The position numbers and the translations under genes were made by a program. DNA of 6,735 nucleotides from Candidatus Latescibacterota bacterium. Its GTDB lineage: Bacteria; JAAXHH01; JABIQT01. A model generated the notes under the pieces. It did not search any database. It saw only the letters and a list, made by a program, of their open reading frames with translations, and had not been told where the DNA came from. The stretch's first letter is position 1; the number at the start of each line of letters is the position of its first letter. Below are positions 1 through 6,735 of the stretch, in pieces. The DNA is taken from positions 1-6,735 of the forward strand of contig JABIQT010000867.1 in NCBI GenBank assembly GCA_018667995.1, written 5' to 3'.

Positions 1-1473
1 GCCCCCGGTGTATTCCGCCGCGAGGGTCGTGAATGATTCGGCCGCGCCTTCGACATCGCCACTGAACAGCAGTAATTCCGCTAACCTATAGGCCGCCTCT
101 TCGCTCACCGAATCGTCCGATAGTCCTGATTGCGAGGGATCTGAGATCATCGTATACTGGGTTTCAGCCGCGTCAAGATTACCCAGGGCAAGGTGACAAT
201 CCCCGATTCGAAAGAGGATCTCTCTCTTGCGCTCTTTGTCCCCAGAGTCGCTTTGAAGCAAACGGAGCGCCGCCAACGCTGCTTCTGCGTTTGCATAGTG
301 GGTCAGTTGCAGGTCCGCTGACTGAAACCCGGCCTCAAAACTCTCCCCCGTCCCATCGTATCGCGAGGTTATTAGGCGGTACGTCGCCGCGGCGTCGTCG
401 ACACGGTTTGTGACACGATAGACATCGGCCAGTCCGAGAGCCGCTTGTGCAAGGATTTGTACCGGCAGTGGCCGATCCATCAATTGCATGTATGCGGCAA
501 TTGACTCATCGTAGTGCTGCTCTCTCGTGGACCACTGTCCGAACTCCGAGAGAAGGCGTCCATTCCCCCCGTTTATTCGATCGGCCTCTTCATATTCAGA
601 GAGAGCCTCAGACGGTCGGTTTCTCCGCAAATGGAAATTGCCCAGGAGCTTCAAGACCTCGACGGGTACGGAGTCCTCTTCAGAGGCACTAAGGATTTCC
701 TGGATAACAGGAGCATCGCCTCGGAGTTCTGTGAGCTGTTCTATCCTATCATCTATCAGGTCGAATTGTCTGGGTTGGTCCTTTAGGAGAAGAATGTACT
801 CTCGGGTGGCGTCAGGAATCTCTCCCAGAGTCGTGAATAAATCAGCAAGGTTTCGAGCGTAGAGGGAGGGTTTTTCAATAGCAATTCTTCCTCGAAGGAG
901 ATTCTCCGCAGCTTCACGGTACATACCTTGGTCCCGGTAGATCGCAGAAACGATGCGAAACATGGCCTCGTTCTTCGGATAGCTTTCGAGAATCATTTCA
1001 CACTGCCGACGTCCTTCGACCTCCCGATCGGTGCTGAAGTACACGTCGGCGAGCATTCTTCGATATACGACATTTCTTGGCGCGTCTTCGATCTGTTTTT
1101 GGAGCAACGCGATTGCCGGATCGAAGCGCTTGAGTCTAATATAGAGTCTTAGGACCGCGCTCAAAGCCTGCGCATCGTCTGGCTTTACGCGAAGCACGCG
1201 CTCATAGAGGGAGACAGCCTCATCGAAACGGCCCAATTCCTCGCGCTGGCGAGCCTGTTCGAGATCACGCTGCGGGTCGAACCTTGATTGCGGAGAGGCA
1301 AAGAACCGCATGCTAGTTACATAAGACACTTGTGAGTGACTGGTTGCGGGGGCAACAACTGAAAAGGCAATGACCGCCACAAGGAGAACACGGCACGCTG
1401 TTGGTGATTGCCAACCCATGCAGAGATTGTATGGTGGGTAGTGGGGTCTATTCACGAAATCTGGATGCGTCAT
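1..1473 (-). CDS. Exported tetratricopeptide-repeat protein, 3' end outside the window
   Basis: The frame is open from the start codon to the left edge (491 codons visible, no stop), so the protein is longer than seen. Two starts are possible. The ATG at 1473 overlaps the stop of the upstream gene as ATGA, and the ATG at 1419 puts a compact signal peptide at the N-terminus. Neither has a clear Shine-Dalgarno site. In long-form numbering, a hydrophobic core at about 29-43 (VLLVAVIAFSVVAPA) ends near ATSHSQ, with no lipobox cysteine, so export by Sec or an N-terminal anchor is likely, but not as a lipoprotein. About ten helix-turn-helix units follow, near 71-100, 110-132, 142-168, 175-202, 209-234, 274-301, 311-335, 346-372, 420-446 and 461-488. 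The first is canonical, with G81, F83, A86, Y90 and P98. The later units resemble YbgF/BamD-type TPRs. TPR solenoids bind proteins and are not enzymes. The position in an operon with an S41 protease suggests an adaptor or scaffold role in the periplasm, which is inference. Confidence 0.88.
   Translation of the reverse strand, partial: MTHPDFVNRPHYPPYNLCMGWQSPTACRVLLVAVIAFSVVAPATSHSQVSYVTSMRFFASPQSRFDPQRDLEQARQREELGRFDEAVSLYERVLRVKPDDAQALSAVLRLYIRLKRFDPAIALLQKQIEDAPRNVVYRRMLADVYFSTDREVEGRRQCEMILESYPKNEAMFRIVSAIYRDQGMYREAAENLLRGRIAIEKPSLYARNLADLFTTLGEIPDATREYILLLKDQPRQFDLIDDRIEQLTELRGDAPVIQEILSASEEDSVPVEVLKLLGNFHLRRNRPSEALSEYEEADRINGGNGRLLSEFGQWSTREQHYDESIAAYMQLMDRPLPVQILAQAALGLADVYRVTNRVDDAAATYRLITSRYDGTGESFEAGFQSADLQLTHYANAEAALAALRLLQSDSGDKERKREILFRIGDCHLALGNLDAAETQYTMISDPSQSGLSDDSVSEEAAYRLAELLLFSGDVEGAAESFTTLAAEYTGG
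1470..1473 (-). promoter_or_regulatory. ATGA stop/start overlap between the DUF4175 and TPR genes
   Basis: On the minus strand the DUF4175 stop TGA (1472-1470) overlaps an in-frame ATG (1473-1471) of the TPR gene. This four-base overlap is the classic sign of translational coupling by re-initiation. The weak Shine-Dalgarno context in front of this ATG fits dependence on ribosomes arriving from the upstream gene. If the true start is the ATG at 1419, the genes are instead separated by 50 bases and the overlap is incidental. Confidence 0.55.
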
Positions 1474-4400
1474 TTGGTAGAAGTGTTGTCACGAGGTTCT
1501 TCGGCCAATGCTCGAAAATAAGCACGAATCAGGTCTTCATATTCTGAGGGGTATGTACCGTCGCGAGCGCTGCGAAGTAGATCCTCTCGTAACGGTTGAT
1601 TAAACTGCAGCAATCCCGGTGGAAGTTCATTGGGAGAGGGGCGCCCGGCCAGATCTTCTCCAGAGGTCGCCTTGCGCTCGTCCTTATAGTCCCTCTCCCT
1701 CATAGATTTTGAAGCGTCAAGCAACCGTGAGAGTATTCGCTGCTGGCGTTCTACGAGCTCTGGTGCCATCTGCTGTTGGGTCAGCTGCTTGACCGACTCC
1801 TTCATCTCGCGCTCAATCTCACTCAGCCGTCCCAGAACATCGGCCTGCTGCCGCTGTTCACGCTGCATTTGCTCGAGACTTTTTCGAATCTGCTCCTGCT
1901 GCTGAGCCAACCGGCTCATGCGGGACCGCTCCTCCATGGACAGTTTCTGCTGGCCGGACTGTCCCTCTCCTTTGCCTTGCTGTTGCTGCATCATCTGATT
2001 TAATTCGTCGTTCACGCCGGACTGTTGCTGCGACATACTTTGCAGCTGCTGTAGCATCTCCATCATGCCAGACGACGATCCAGATGCATTCATATCATTC
2101 ATGGCTTGCTGCAAAGACAGCACCGTCTGATTCAACGAGGCCATAGCTTCAGCCTGCTGCTCTGCTGCGGTTCCACGATTTCGTTCGGAAATACCCCGGC
2201 TTGCGTCCTGCATTCGATTCAGGCTTTCACCGAGTGATCGACCTACCTCGGGTGAAACAAAGAACGTTTTCTGTGATGTGCCCACAAGAGCGTCGGCTAC
2301 CTGTGCCGTACCGTTCGACAAGCTCTGTTGGTCTTCGGCGATGTCATCCAATCGCGACTCACGCCCCGAAGGCTGTGCTGTGCGGGTCTTCAGTGCTTCT
2401 TGTCCCTGCGACAGGTCTACGAGGGTGTGCATGGCTTGCCGCATCTCGGCAGCGATCTGCTCTTGTTGCTCCTGTTGCATTTGTGACTGGGCGTCCTGTA
2501 GCTGTTGCGAAAGTTTCGAGAGTTGTTCACCAGTTTGTTCCTGGCCCTGCTGGGCCTGCTTCATCTGGCCTTTTGCCAGCTGCTGGGAAATCTGCTGCAT
2601 CTGCTGTGATATAGCCTGCTGCTCCATTGAACGCGCGGCGTCCTGAATTTCCTCCTGCGGCATTTCGCCCTGCACAGCTTCCATGGATTCTGCCAATTCC
2701 TGCAGATCTTTCTGCATGGCTTGCGTGTCCTTACTCAATTCGGCCTGCTTCTCTGAAAGGCTTTCGCGAGCCTCTGATGAGGGATTCTCTGAGTCGTTCT
2801 GCGTGGCATACTGTAGCTCCTCCTGCCGTTCCAGTAGCTCCTGCGCCTTCTTGACGGCAGACTCCATCTGCTGCTCGGCACGCATCCTCTTCAGTATAGA
2901 AAGACTACGCTCGAGCCGTTTTTTGAATTCTTCCTGTGCCTTCTCAAAATCCTTCATGGCTTCAGCCATCTGTTGCTCATCTGGATTCTGCATGGCCTCT
3001 TTAACGTCTTTCATGGCTTCCATGAGTTCGGGAGTCGCTATCTCCTGAAACATCTCTCGGAGTTGGTTCATCTGTTCGAGGAGTTCGGGGTCCATGACGT
3101 TTTGCTGCTCAACCTGTTCCATGGCTTCCTGCATAGCGTCAGCTACCTTGAGAACAGCCTCGGCCATCTGCTCCTGCTCTTTAACAAGTGCTTCCGCTTC
3201 TTTCTTCTGCTCCCAGGAAAGATCTGATGGCTCCTGGGACGATTCTGATTGTTCAAGTTCGCGGTTAAGGTCCTTGAGTTGTTCTTCGGCCGCTTCCTGC
3301 CTCTGGAGCAACTCTGTGATATCAGCAACATGTTCCCCCTGTTGAGCATCGAGTTCCTCGTAGATCTCTGTAATGGAAGGAAATCGTACGGTATATGTCT
3401 GGCTGACAGCAAGTTTGGGACCGCTAATGGCATCATTGTCGTAGATTTCCACATAGTATGAGAGGACATCCTCCGGGAACAGACCGAGATTGGAAAGGTC
3501 CCAGACAAACGGAACTGAAAAGGTTCTCACTCGCTGATCAACGGGAATATACTTACGTCTTGTGGCTCCACCGTCCGTATCCTGGTATACAAGATTCATC
3601 GATGAAAATCCGAAATCATCTGATGCGGCGAGAACGAGAGGAATCATCATGTTTTCGTTTAAATCGGTATCCTGTCCTGGCGAGATGATACGGACCTCAG
3701 GTAGTCGATCCGATAAGGCGGTTATCTGGTACTGAGGAGGTGTGGCGTTGCTCCTATCGTTCTCATTTCGCAACTGGATACTGTACCGATCATTCTGTGT
3801 TATCTTCAATGCGGTTAGCGCATGACTACCTGAGACTGCCATGGGGAATGTTTCCTTCGTTCCAGCCATGACGACCTGGGCCTGCTCGATCGGCTGGCTT
3901 GCCCTGACATCCAGAGTGACATTTGTACCCTTGATCGCAATGATGTCACCGGTACCATCCGCTGTTGTTCTTGGAGCCATCTTTGTATATGACGGATATT
4001 CATAGGTAAGATTGAGTGAGGCAATAGTGGGGCGGTCCACTACTGTAATGGTGAAGCGGCCGCTCAACGCGTCTCCGGCTTCCACCAGGTACTGAATGTC
4101 CTGATTGAGGGCACGGAGAGTCAGCGAAAACGTTGACCCGGTATCACGCGTCAGCGTATGCTGCTCCTCTTCTCCATCTTTTCGCGTCAGGTGAACAAAA
4201 GCATCATCAGGCATCTCACCCGATACCGTGGCAGCTATGGTCACAGACCCGCCCGCTGGGATTTCGAAGTCACCCGGTATCACGGATAGAAAGGTGCGCT
4301 GCGGTACTGGATAGTGCGTCAGGGGATGGGATATTCTTTCGAAGGCCGATATCAATGGGGAGTAGAATAACGCCAACGCCAAGCAAAGTATCAAAGCCGA

Positions 4401-4904
4401 GAGCCCAAGCAATCGGCCCGCTTTTGGAATGCGTTCTCGACCATCTGCATCGTTAAAGTCAGCATGCTCAGTCGCGGCGGCACTGGAGACGATCGCGGCC
4501 TCAAGCAACCCCTCAGCTCCTGGGGCCGACGCGGATTCTCGCTGGCGCCAGAGCTGTAGTGTCATGGTTACACGATCGAAGAGGTCCGGATAGTGTCGAT
4601 CCACCCTCCGCGCGAGCTGGTCATCGGACGGCTTTTTTAGATAGGGAGAAATACAGTAGCGTGCGGCTATAGCAAAAAGAACCACGAGGCAGAAAGAGAG
4701 GAGTACCAGCCGTGGAGCGGGAGAGAATCGAAAAAGGGCTTCCGTCCCTCCCGAAAACAGGACAGCCATGAGAATAGCTGCACCCAGTATCAGGAGTCCG
4801 CTAACAGCGGCAACTCTTCTACGTTTTACGCGCAACCCGTCAAGACGCTCCTGTAGATGTTTCCACGAGTCTTCTGACGGATTGGACGGTGATCGAGTTT
4901 GCAA
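1470..4904 (-). CDS. DUF4175-type membrane-anchored giant coiled-coil protein
   Basis: This 1144-residue protein of unknown function starts at TTG. No ATG or GTG lies nearby in frame, and the next Met is at residue 46, inside the first membrane segment. A basic N-terminus (RVKRRR, 25-30) precedes membrane segments at about 31-50 and 64-83. A short, probably cytoplasmic domain (about 84-162, with LARRVDRHYPDLFDR at 97-111) leads to a third segment at about 163-183. By the positive-inside rule the remaining 960 residues are periplasmic. Residues 200-510 look like several beta-rich Ig-like domains (YEYPSYT at 301-307; ASDDFGF at 427-433). Residues 515-1075 are almost all helical coiled coil, very rich in Gln, Glu and Met, with a Ser/Gly linker at 939-946. 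The C-terminus has the motif YPSEYEDLIRAYFRALAEE (1118-1136), typical of the family. The gene begins 53 bases after the protease stop and its stop overlaps a candidate TPR start. The family name rests on architecture and remembered motifs, not on a search. The reading frame itself is certain. Confidence 0.9.
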   Translation of the reverse strand: MQTRSPSNPSEDSWKHLQERLDGLRVKRRRVAAVSGLLILGAAILMAVLFSGGTEALFRFSPAPRLVLLSFCLVVLFAIAARYCISPYLKKPSDDQLARRVDRHYPDLFDRVTMTLQLWRQRESASAPGAEGLLEAAIVSSAAATEHADFNDADGRERIPKAGRLLGLSALILCLALALFYSPLISAFERISHPLTHYPVPQRTFLSVIPGDFEIPAGGSVTIAATVSGEMPDDAFVHLTRKDGEEEQHTLTRDTGSTFSLTLRALNQDIQYLVEAGDALSGRFTITVVDRPTIASLNLTYEYPSYTKMAPRTTADGTGDIIAIKGTNVTLDVRASQPIEQAQVVMAGTKETFPMAVSGSHALTALKITQNDRYSIQLRNENDRSNATPPQYQITALSDRLPEVRIISPGQDTDLNENMMIPLVLAASDDFGFSSMNLVYQDTDGGATRRKYIPVDQRVRTFSVPFVWDLSNLGLFPEDVLSYYVEIYDNDAISGPKLAVSQTYTVRFPSITEIYEELDAQQGEHVADITELLQRQEAAEEQLKDLNRELEQSESSQEPSDLSWEQKKEAEALVKEQEQMAEAVLKVADAMQEAMEQVEQQNVMDPELLEQMNQLREMFQEIATPELMEAMKDVKEAMQNPDEQQMAEAMKDFEKAQEEFKKRLERSLSILKRMRAEQQMESAVKKAQELLERQEELQYATQNDSENPSSEARESLSEKQAELSKDTQAMQKDLQELAESMEAVQGEMPQEEIQDAARSMEQQAISQQMQQISQQLAKGQMKQAQQGQEQTGEQLSKLSQQLQDAQSQMQQEQQEQIAAEMRQAMHTLVDLSQGQEALKTRTAQPSGRESRLDDIAEDQQSLSNGTAQVADALVGTSQKTFFVSPEVGRSLGESLNRMQDASRGISERNRGTAAEQQAEAMASLNQTVLSLQQAMNDMNASGSSSGMMEMLQQLQSMSQQQSGVNDELNQMMQQQQGKGEGQSGQQKLSMEERSRMSRLAQQQEQIRKSLEQMQREQRQQADVLGRLSEIEREMKESVKQLTQQQMAPELVERQQRILSRLLDASKSMRERDYKDERKATSGEDLAGRPSPNELPPGLLQFNQPLREDLLRSARDGTYPSEYEDLIRAYFRALAEEPRDNTSTK

Positions 4905-4911
4905 GACCGTG

Positions 4912-4917
4912 CCCTTT
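4912..4917 (-). promoter_or_regulatory. Probable ribosome binding site of the DUF4175 gene
   Basis: AAAGGG on the minus strand lies 7 bases before the TTG at 4904. It is a partial Shine-Dalgarno match and supports TTG as the start, since the frame stays open further upstream but offers no ATG, GTG or TTG in the gap. Confidence 0.5.
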
Positions 4918-4935
4918 AAGTGATCGGTGCTGCCT

Positions 4936-4955
4936 GAATCGACCGCGGCCGATTC
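4936..4955. repeat. Near-perfect 20-base palindrome between the protease and DUF4175 genes
   Basis: GAATCG at 4936-4941 pairs with CGATTC at 4950-4955, around a self-complementary CCGCGG core (4943-4948). The only mismatch is A4942 against C4949. It begins 2 bases after the protease stop codon (TAA, 4960-4958 on the minus strand) and ends about 31 bases before the DUF4175 start. In RNA it would form a short GC-rich hairpin. No U run follows on the minus strand, so it is not a standard intrinsic terminator. A weak attenuator, an RNA-processing or stability element, or a protein-binding site are all possible. Confidence 0.5.
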
Positions 4956-4957
4956 GT

Positions 4958-6580
4958 TTATTGATCCAGGTCTTCGGTCAGGAGCATGGCATGCGTTGTG
5001 AAGAGTGCCAATGCATTCTGAAGCTGTATGTCGCCGTCCGCTGCCACACGATGAGCTTCCTCGTCACCCCAGAGGTTTCGGGCGATGGAACGCTTCAGTT
5101 GCAGCTTTGTTACGTCCATGTCCACGTCGAAATCTTCCGAAGTAAATTCTATGCCTGAGTCCTGTGCCTGGGCTCTGAATCCACTAACCATCTGGTCATC
5201 AACCTCAAAGGTGGTGAGGAACGATTCGAAGTCACCCTTCAAGCCCTGGTGCTCAACGCCGTAGTCCGTTGCAAATTCGAAGGTAGCGCGATCGAACTGC
5301 TGCCAGCCCCGAAATTTGGCCACGAATGGAAATTCACGCTTGGGAGCTTTGATCTTCACATCTGGTGTTATCCCTCCACCGCCATATACAAGACGTCCAC
5401 TGGCGGTTTCAAAAACGGGTTGATCTTCGGCACCGGCTTCAAGCGCCTCGTCGCCATCTGGTTCATCCTGCATGGCCTCTTCAAGGTAGTCCTGATATGA
5501 CTTATTCTTGTAGTCTCGCTGAATCAATCGGCCGCTTGGCGTATAGTATTTAGCTGTCGTGAGTTTAAGGGCCGATCCGTCTCTCAGGTAGGGTTCCGCG
5601 AAAAGCGTCTGCACCAGGCCTTTGCCAAAGCTGCGTGTCCCGACTATTACCCCGCGGTCATAGTCTTGAACAGCACCTGCTACGATTTCGGAGGCACTGG
5701 CGGATCTATGATCTAGGAGGATAATCAGAGGCACCTCGGGGTGTGCCGGCGCGTCGGCCGTAAATTCCTGATTGGCACTGCGCGTTCGACCTCGGGTGGA
5801 GACGATCGTCTTTCCGCCCCCAATGAACTTGTTGGATACTTCTACCGCCTGATCAAGATATCCGCCGGTGTTTCCTCTAAGGTCCAATATCAGCTGGTTC
5901 ATTCCCATGGCTTCGAGTTTGTTAAGGGCATCCTCCAGTTCCTGCGAGGTTGTCTTCGCAAATCGGATCATCTGGATATATCCAGTCCTGTCATCCAGCA
6001 AATAGGAGGCACGAACACTTTTAATAGGAATTTTGTCGCGGGTTATCGTTGCAACAAAGGGCTTCTCTACACCTGCTCGGTCAATGGTGACGTCAACAGT
6101 GGTGCCCTTCTCTCCTCGCAGTTTTTCAACTACCTCATCATTCTTTATTCCTATGGCGGACTGGCCATTAATCTTGATAATCCGGTCGCCAGATCGTAGA
6201 CCGACGGCCTCTGAGGGTGAGCCCTCGATAACCGAAATCACTGAGAGTATGCCTCCCAGTACATCAAACTCAATGCCCACACCGTAGAACTTCCCGCTGA
6301 AGTTCTCTCCCATTTTGTCGAAATTCTCTTTGCTGAGAAAGTTCGAATGAGGATCAAGTGAGCGGAGCATCCCATCGATAGCTCCATAGATCAACGTATT
6401 GGCTTCGACTTTCTCCACGTAATTGTCATTAACCAACTTCAATACATTAGTGAACAGAGTGAGGCCCGCATATAAATCATTAGCGGCGTGCGACTCTCGT
6501 GTGGCGGTATTACCGATCATGAAGGAAAACACGGCCACAGATAAGACGACAGTCACGAAGCGTTTTCTGCGTATATACAT
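4958..6580 (-). CDS. ctpA: S41 family C-terminal processing peptidase (CtpA/Prc type) with PDZ domain
   Basis: This 540-residue periplasmic serine protease should cleave exported proteins from or near their C-termini. A basic start (YIRRKR) and hydrophobic core (8-24) form a Sec signal or anchor, with possible cleavage near SHA-AN (30-34). The N-terminal helical region (37-98) contains the family motif MLRSLDPHSNFL (71-82). A PDZ domain covers about 99-180 (YGVGIEF; GLRSGDRIIKING at 127-139). The S41 core contains LILDLRGNTGGYLDQA (230-245), the nucleophile Ser295 (middle Ser of SASAS, 293-297), general base Lys320 (GKG) and Gln324. The 25-residue Ser-Lys and 4-residue Lys-Gln spacings match E. 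coli Prc S430/K455 and Bacillus CtpB S309/K334/Q338, so it should be active. An acidic insert (366-386) sits before the GGGGITPDV strand (400-408). A 130-residue C-terminal extension (about 412-540), absent from short CtpA proteins, follows. It has a good ribosome binding site and promoter, and is first in the operon. The exact substrate is unknown. Confidence 0.95.
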   Translation of the reverse strand: MYIRRKRFVTVVLSVAVFSFMIGNTATRESHAANDLYAGLTLFTNVLKLVNDNYVEKVEANTLIYGAIDGMLRSLDPHSNFLSKENFDKMGENFSGKFYGVGIEFDVLGGILSVISVIEGSPSEAVGLRSGDRIIKINGQSAIGIKNDEVVEKLRGEKGTTVDVTIDRAGVEKPFVATITRDKIPIKSVRASYLLDDRTGYIQMIRFAKTTSQELEDALNKLEAMGMNQLILDLRGNTGGYLDQAVEVSNKFIGGGKTIVSTRGRTRSANQEFTADAPAHPEVPLIILLDHRSASASEIVAGAVQDYDRGVIVGTRSFGKGLVQTLFAEPYLRDGSALKLTTAKYYTPSGRLIQRDYKNKSYQDYLEEAMQDEPDGDEALEAGAEDQPVFETASGRLVYGGGGITPDVKIKAPKREFPFVAKFRGWQQFDRATFEFATDYGVEHQGLKGDFESFLTTFEVDDQMVSGFRAQAQDSGIEFTSEDFDVDMDVTKLQLKRSIARNLWGDEEAHRVAADGDIQLQNALALFTTHAMLLTEDLDQ

Positions 6581-6587
6581 TAGCCTA

Positions 6588-6593
6588 CTCCTT
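6588..6593 (-). promoter_or_regulatory. Shine-Dalgarno site of the S41 protease gene
   Basis: AAGGAG on the minus strand lies 7 bases before the ATG at 6580. This strong match with ideal spacing settles the protease start. Confidence 0.88.
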
Positions 6594-6605
6594 GGCGGAC
6601 AGGAA

Positions 6606-6641
6606 ATCAGTATGCCAGCAATGAATCGAACGCATCAGTAT
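6606..6641. repeat. Pair of 8-base direct repeats in the protease leader
   Basis: ATCAGTAT occurs on the plus strand at 6606-6613 and 6634-6641, with start positions 28 bases apart, between the promoter and the ribosome binding site. The second copy overlaps the possible extended -10. It could be a regulator binding site, but a repeat this short in about 150 bases is not rare by chance. Confidence 0.25.
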
Positions 6642-6645
6642 AGCA
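6637..6645 (-). promoter_or_regulatory. Possible second promoter (extended -10) inside the leader
   Basis: TGCTATACT on the minus strand is an extended -10 element (TG, one base, TATACT). It lies about 57 bases before the protease start. No -35 match is present at 17 bases (AGTACC), so it would depend on the extended -10 alone. It could be chance in this AT-rich leader. Confidence 0.25.
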
Positions 6646-6677
6646 AAGTTGGAAAATAGGGTACTTCACAGACTCCG

Positions 6678-6706
6678 ATGATAGCGCAAAGCAGGTTCAA
6701 AGTCAA
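6678..6706 (-). promoter_or_regulatory. Sigma70-type promoter driving the three-gene cluster
   Basis: On the minus strand, TTGACT (6706-6701) and TATCAT (6683-6678) are separated by exactly 17 bases. Each hexamer matches the sigma70 consensus at 5 of 6 positions. The predicted transcription start is near 6671, giving a leader of about 90 bases before the protease ATG. It is the only strong promoter candidate seen upstream of the cluster. If the host uses a Bacteroidota-type -33/-7 signal instead, this call would be weaker. Confidence 0.7.
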
Positions 6707-6735
6707 TTGTTTTTCTGTGGGGTGTATAATGGGCA

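Noticed and set aside
447-1152. Plus-strand open frames in the left part of the window
   Set aside because: The minus strand here is one continuous TPR-coding frame from 1473 to 1, with consistent repeat structure. The plus-strand frames overlap one another and look like shadows of it.
2001-2660. Dense CTG/CAG triplets resembling a microsatellite or tandem repeat
   Set aside because: The triplets are interrupted and encode Gln-rich coiled coil with varied residues between. No exact tandem unit is repeated more than a few times in a row.
1776-3345. Several overlapping open frames on the plus strand, opposite the DUF4175 coiled coil
   Set aside because: They give Cys-, Ser- or Leu-rich translations that are simply the complements of CAG, GAG and ATG-rich codons in the true gene. 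They lack ribosome binding sites and any recognisable domain.
5741-6199. 152-codon open frame on the plus strand
   Set aside because: It lies fully antisense to the highly conserved PDZ and S41 core of the protease, and its translation has no domain-like features.
4958-6580. Twin-arginine signal suggested by the RR near the protease N-terminus
   Set aside because: The context YIRRKRFVT lacks the S/T-R-R-x-F-L-K pattern, and S41 proteases of this type normally use Sec.
6725-6730. Perfect TATAAT on the plus strand at the right edge, suggesting a divergent promoter
   Set aside because: No -35 hexamer is found at 15 to 18 bases upstream, there is no proper extended -10 (TG is directly adjacent, without the spacer base), and no downstream gene is visible in the window.

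Overview
The window holds one gene cluster, read entirely on the minus strand (right to left), with three protein genes and no RNA genes, mobile elements or CRISPR. In transcription order these are: a C-terminal processing protease of peptidase family S41 (6580 to 4958), a 1144-residue membrane-anchored coiled-coil protein of the DUF4175 type (4904 to 1470), and a secreted tetratricopeptide-repeat (TPR) protein (from 1473 or 1419), which runs off the left edge of the window without a stop codon. Base composition is mixed and near balanced. The three genes read cleanly, with no frameshift or sign of recent transfer.

Region by region: 6581-6735 is the leader and promoter region. It has a good sigma70-type promoter (-35 TTGACT, 17-base spacer, -10 TATCAT) and a clear Shine-Dalgarno site before the protease. 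4905-4957 is a 53-base gap with a near-perfect palindrome and a modest ribosome binding site for a TTG-started gene. At 1470-1473 the DUF4175 stop and a candidate start of the TPR gene overlap as ATGA. With one strong promoter, tight spacing and no obvious terminator between genes, the three are most simply read as one operon.

All three products appear to be exported or membrane-anchored with their bulk outside the cytoplasm. In characterised Gram-negative bacteria, S41 proteases work with TPR adaptor proteins (Prc with NlpI in Escherichia coli, CtpA with LbcA in Pseudomonas aeruginosa). An S41 protease and an exported TPR protein on either side of a huge periplasmic coiled-coil protein therefore suggest an envelope proteolysis or scaffolding module. 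This is inference. The DUF4175 protein has no known function that I can assign.

Organism: the protease has a long C-terminal extension and the GGGGI-x-PD ending seen in FCB-group S41 peptidases, and the DUF4175 protein is of a kind common in Gemmatimonadota, Rhodothermota and related lineages. A Gram-negative FCB-group bacterium, possibly uncultivated, is the best guess. I cannot place it more precisely from three genes.
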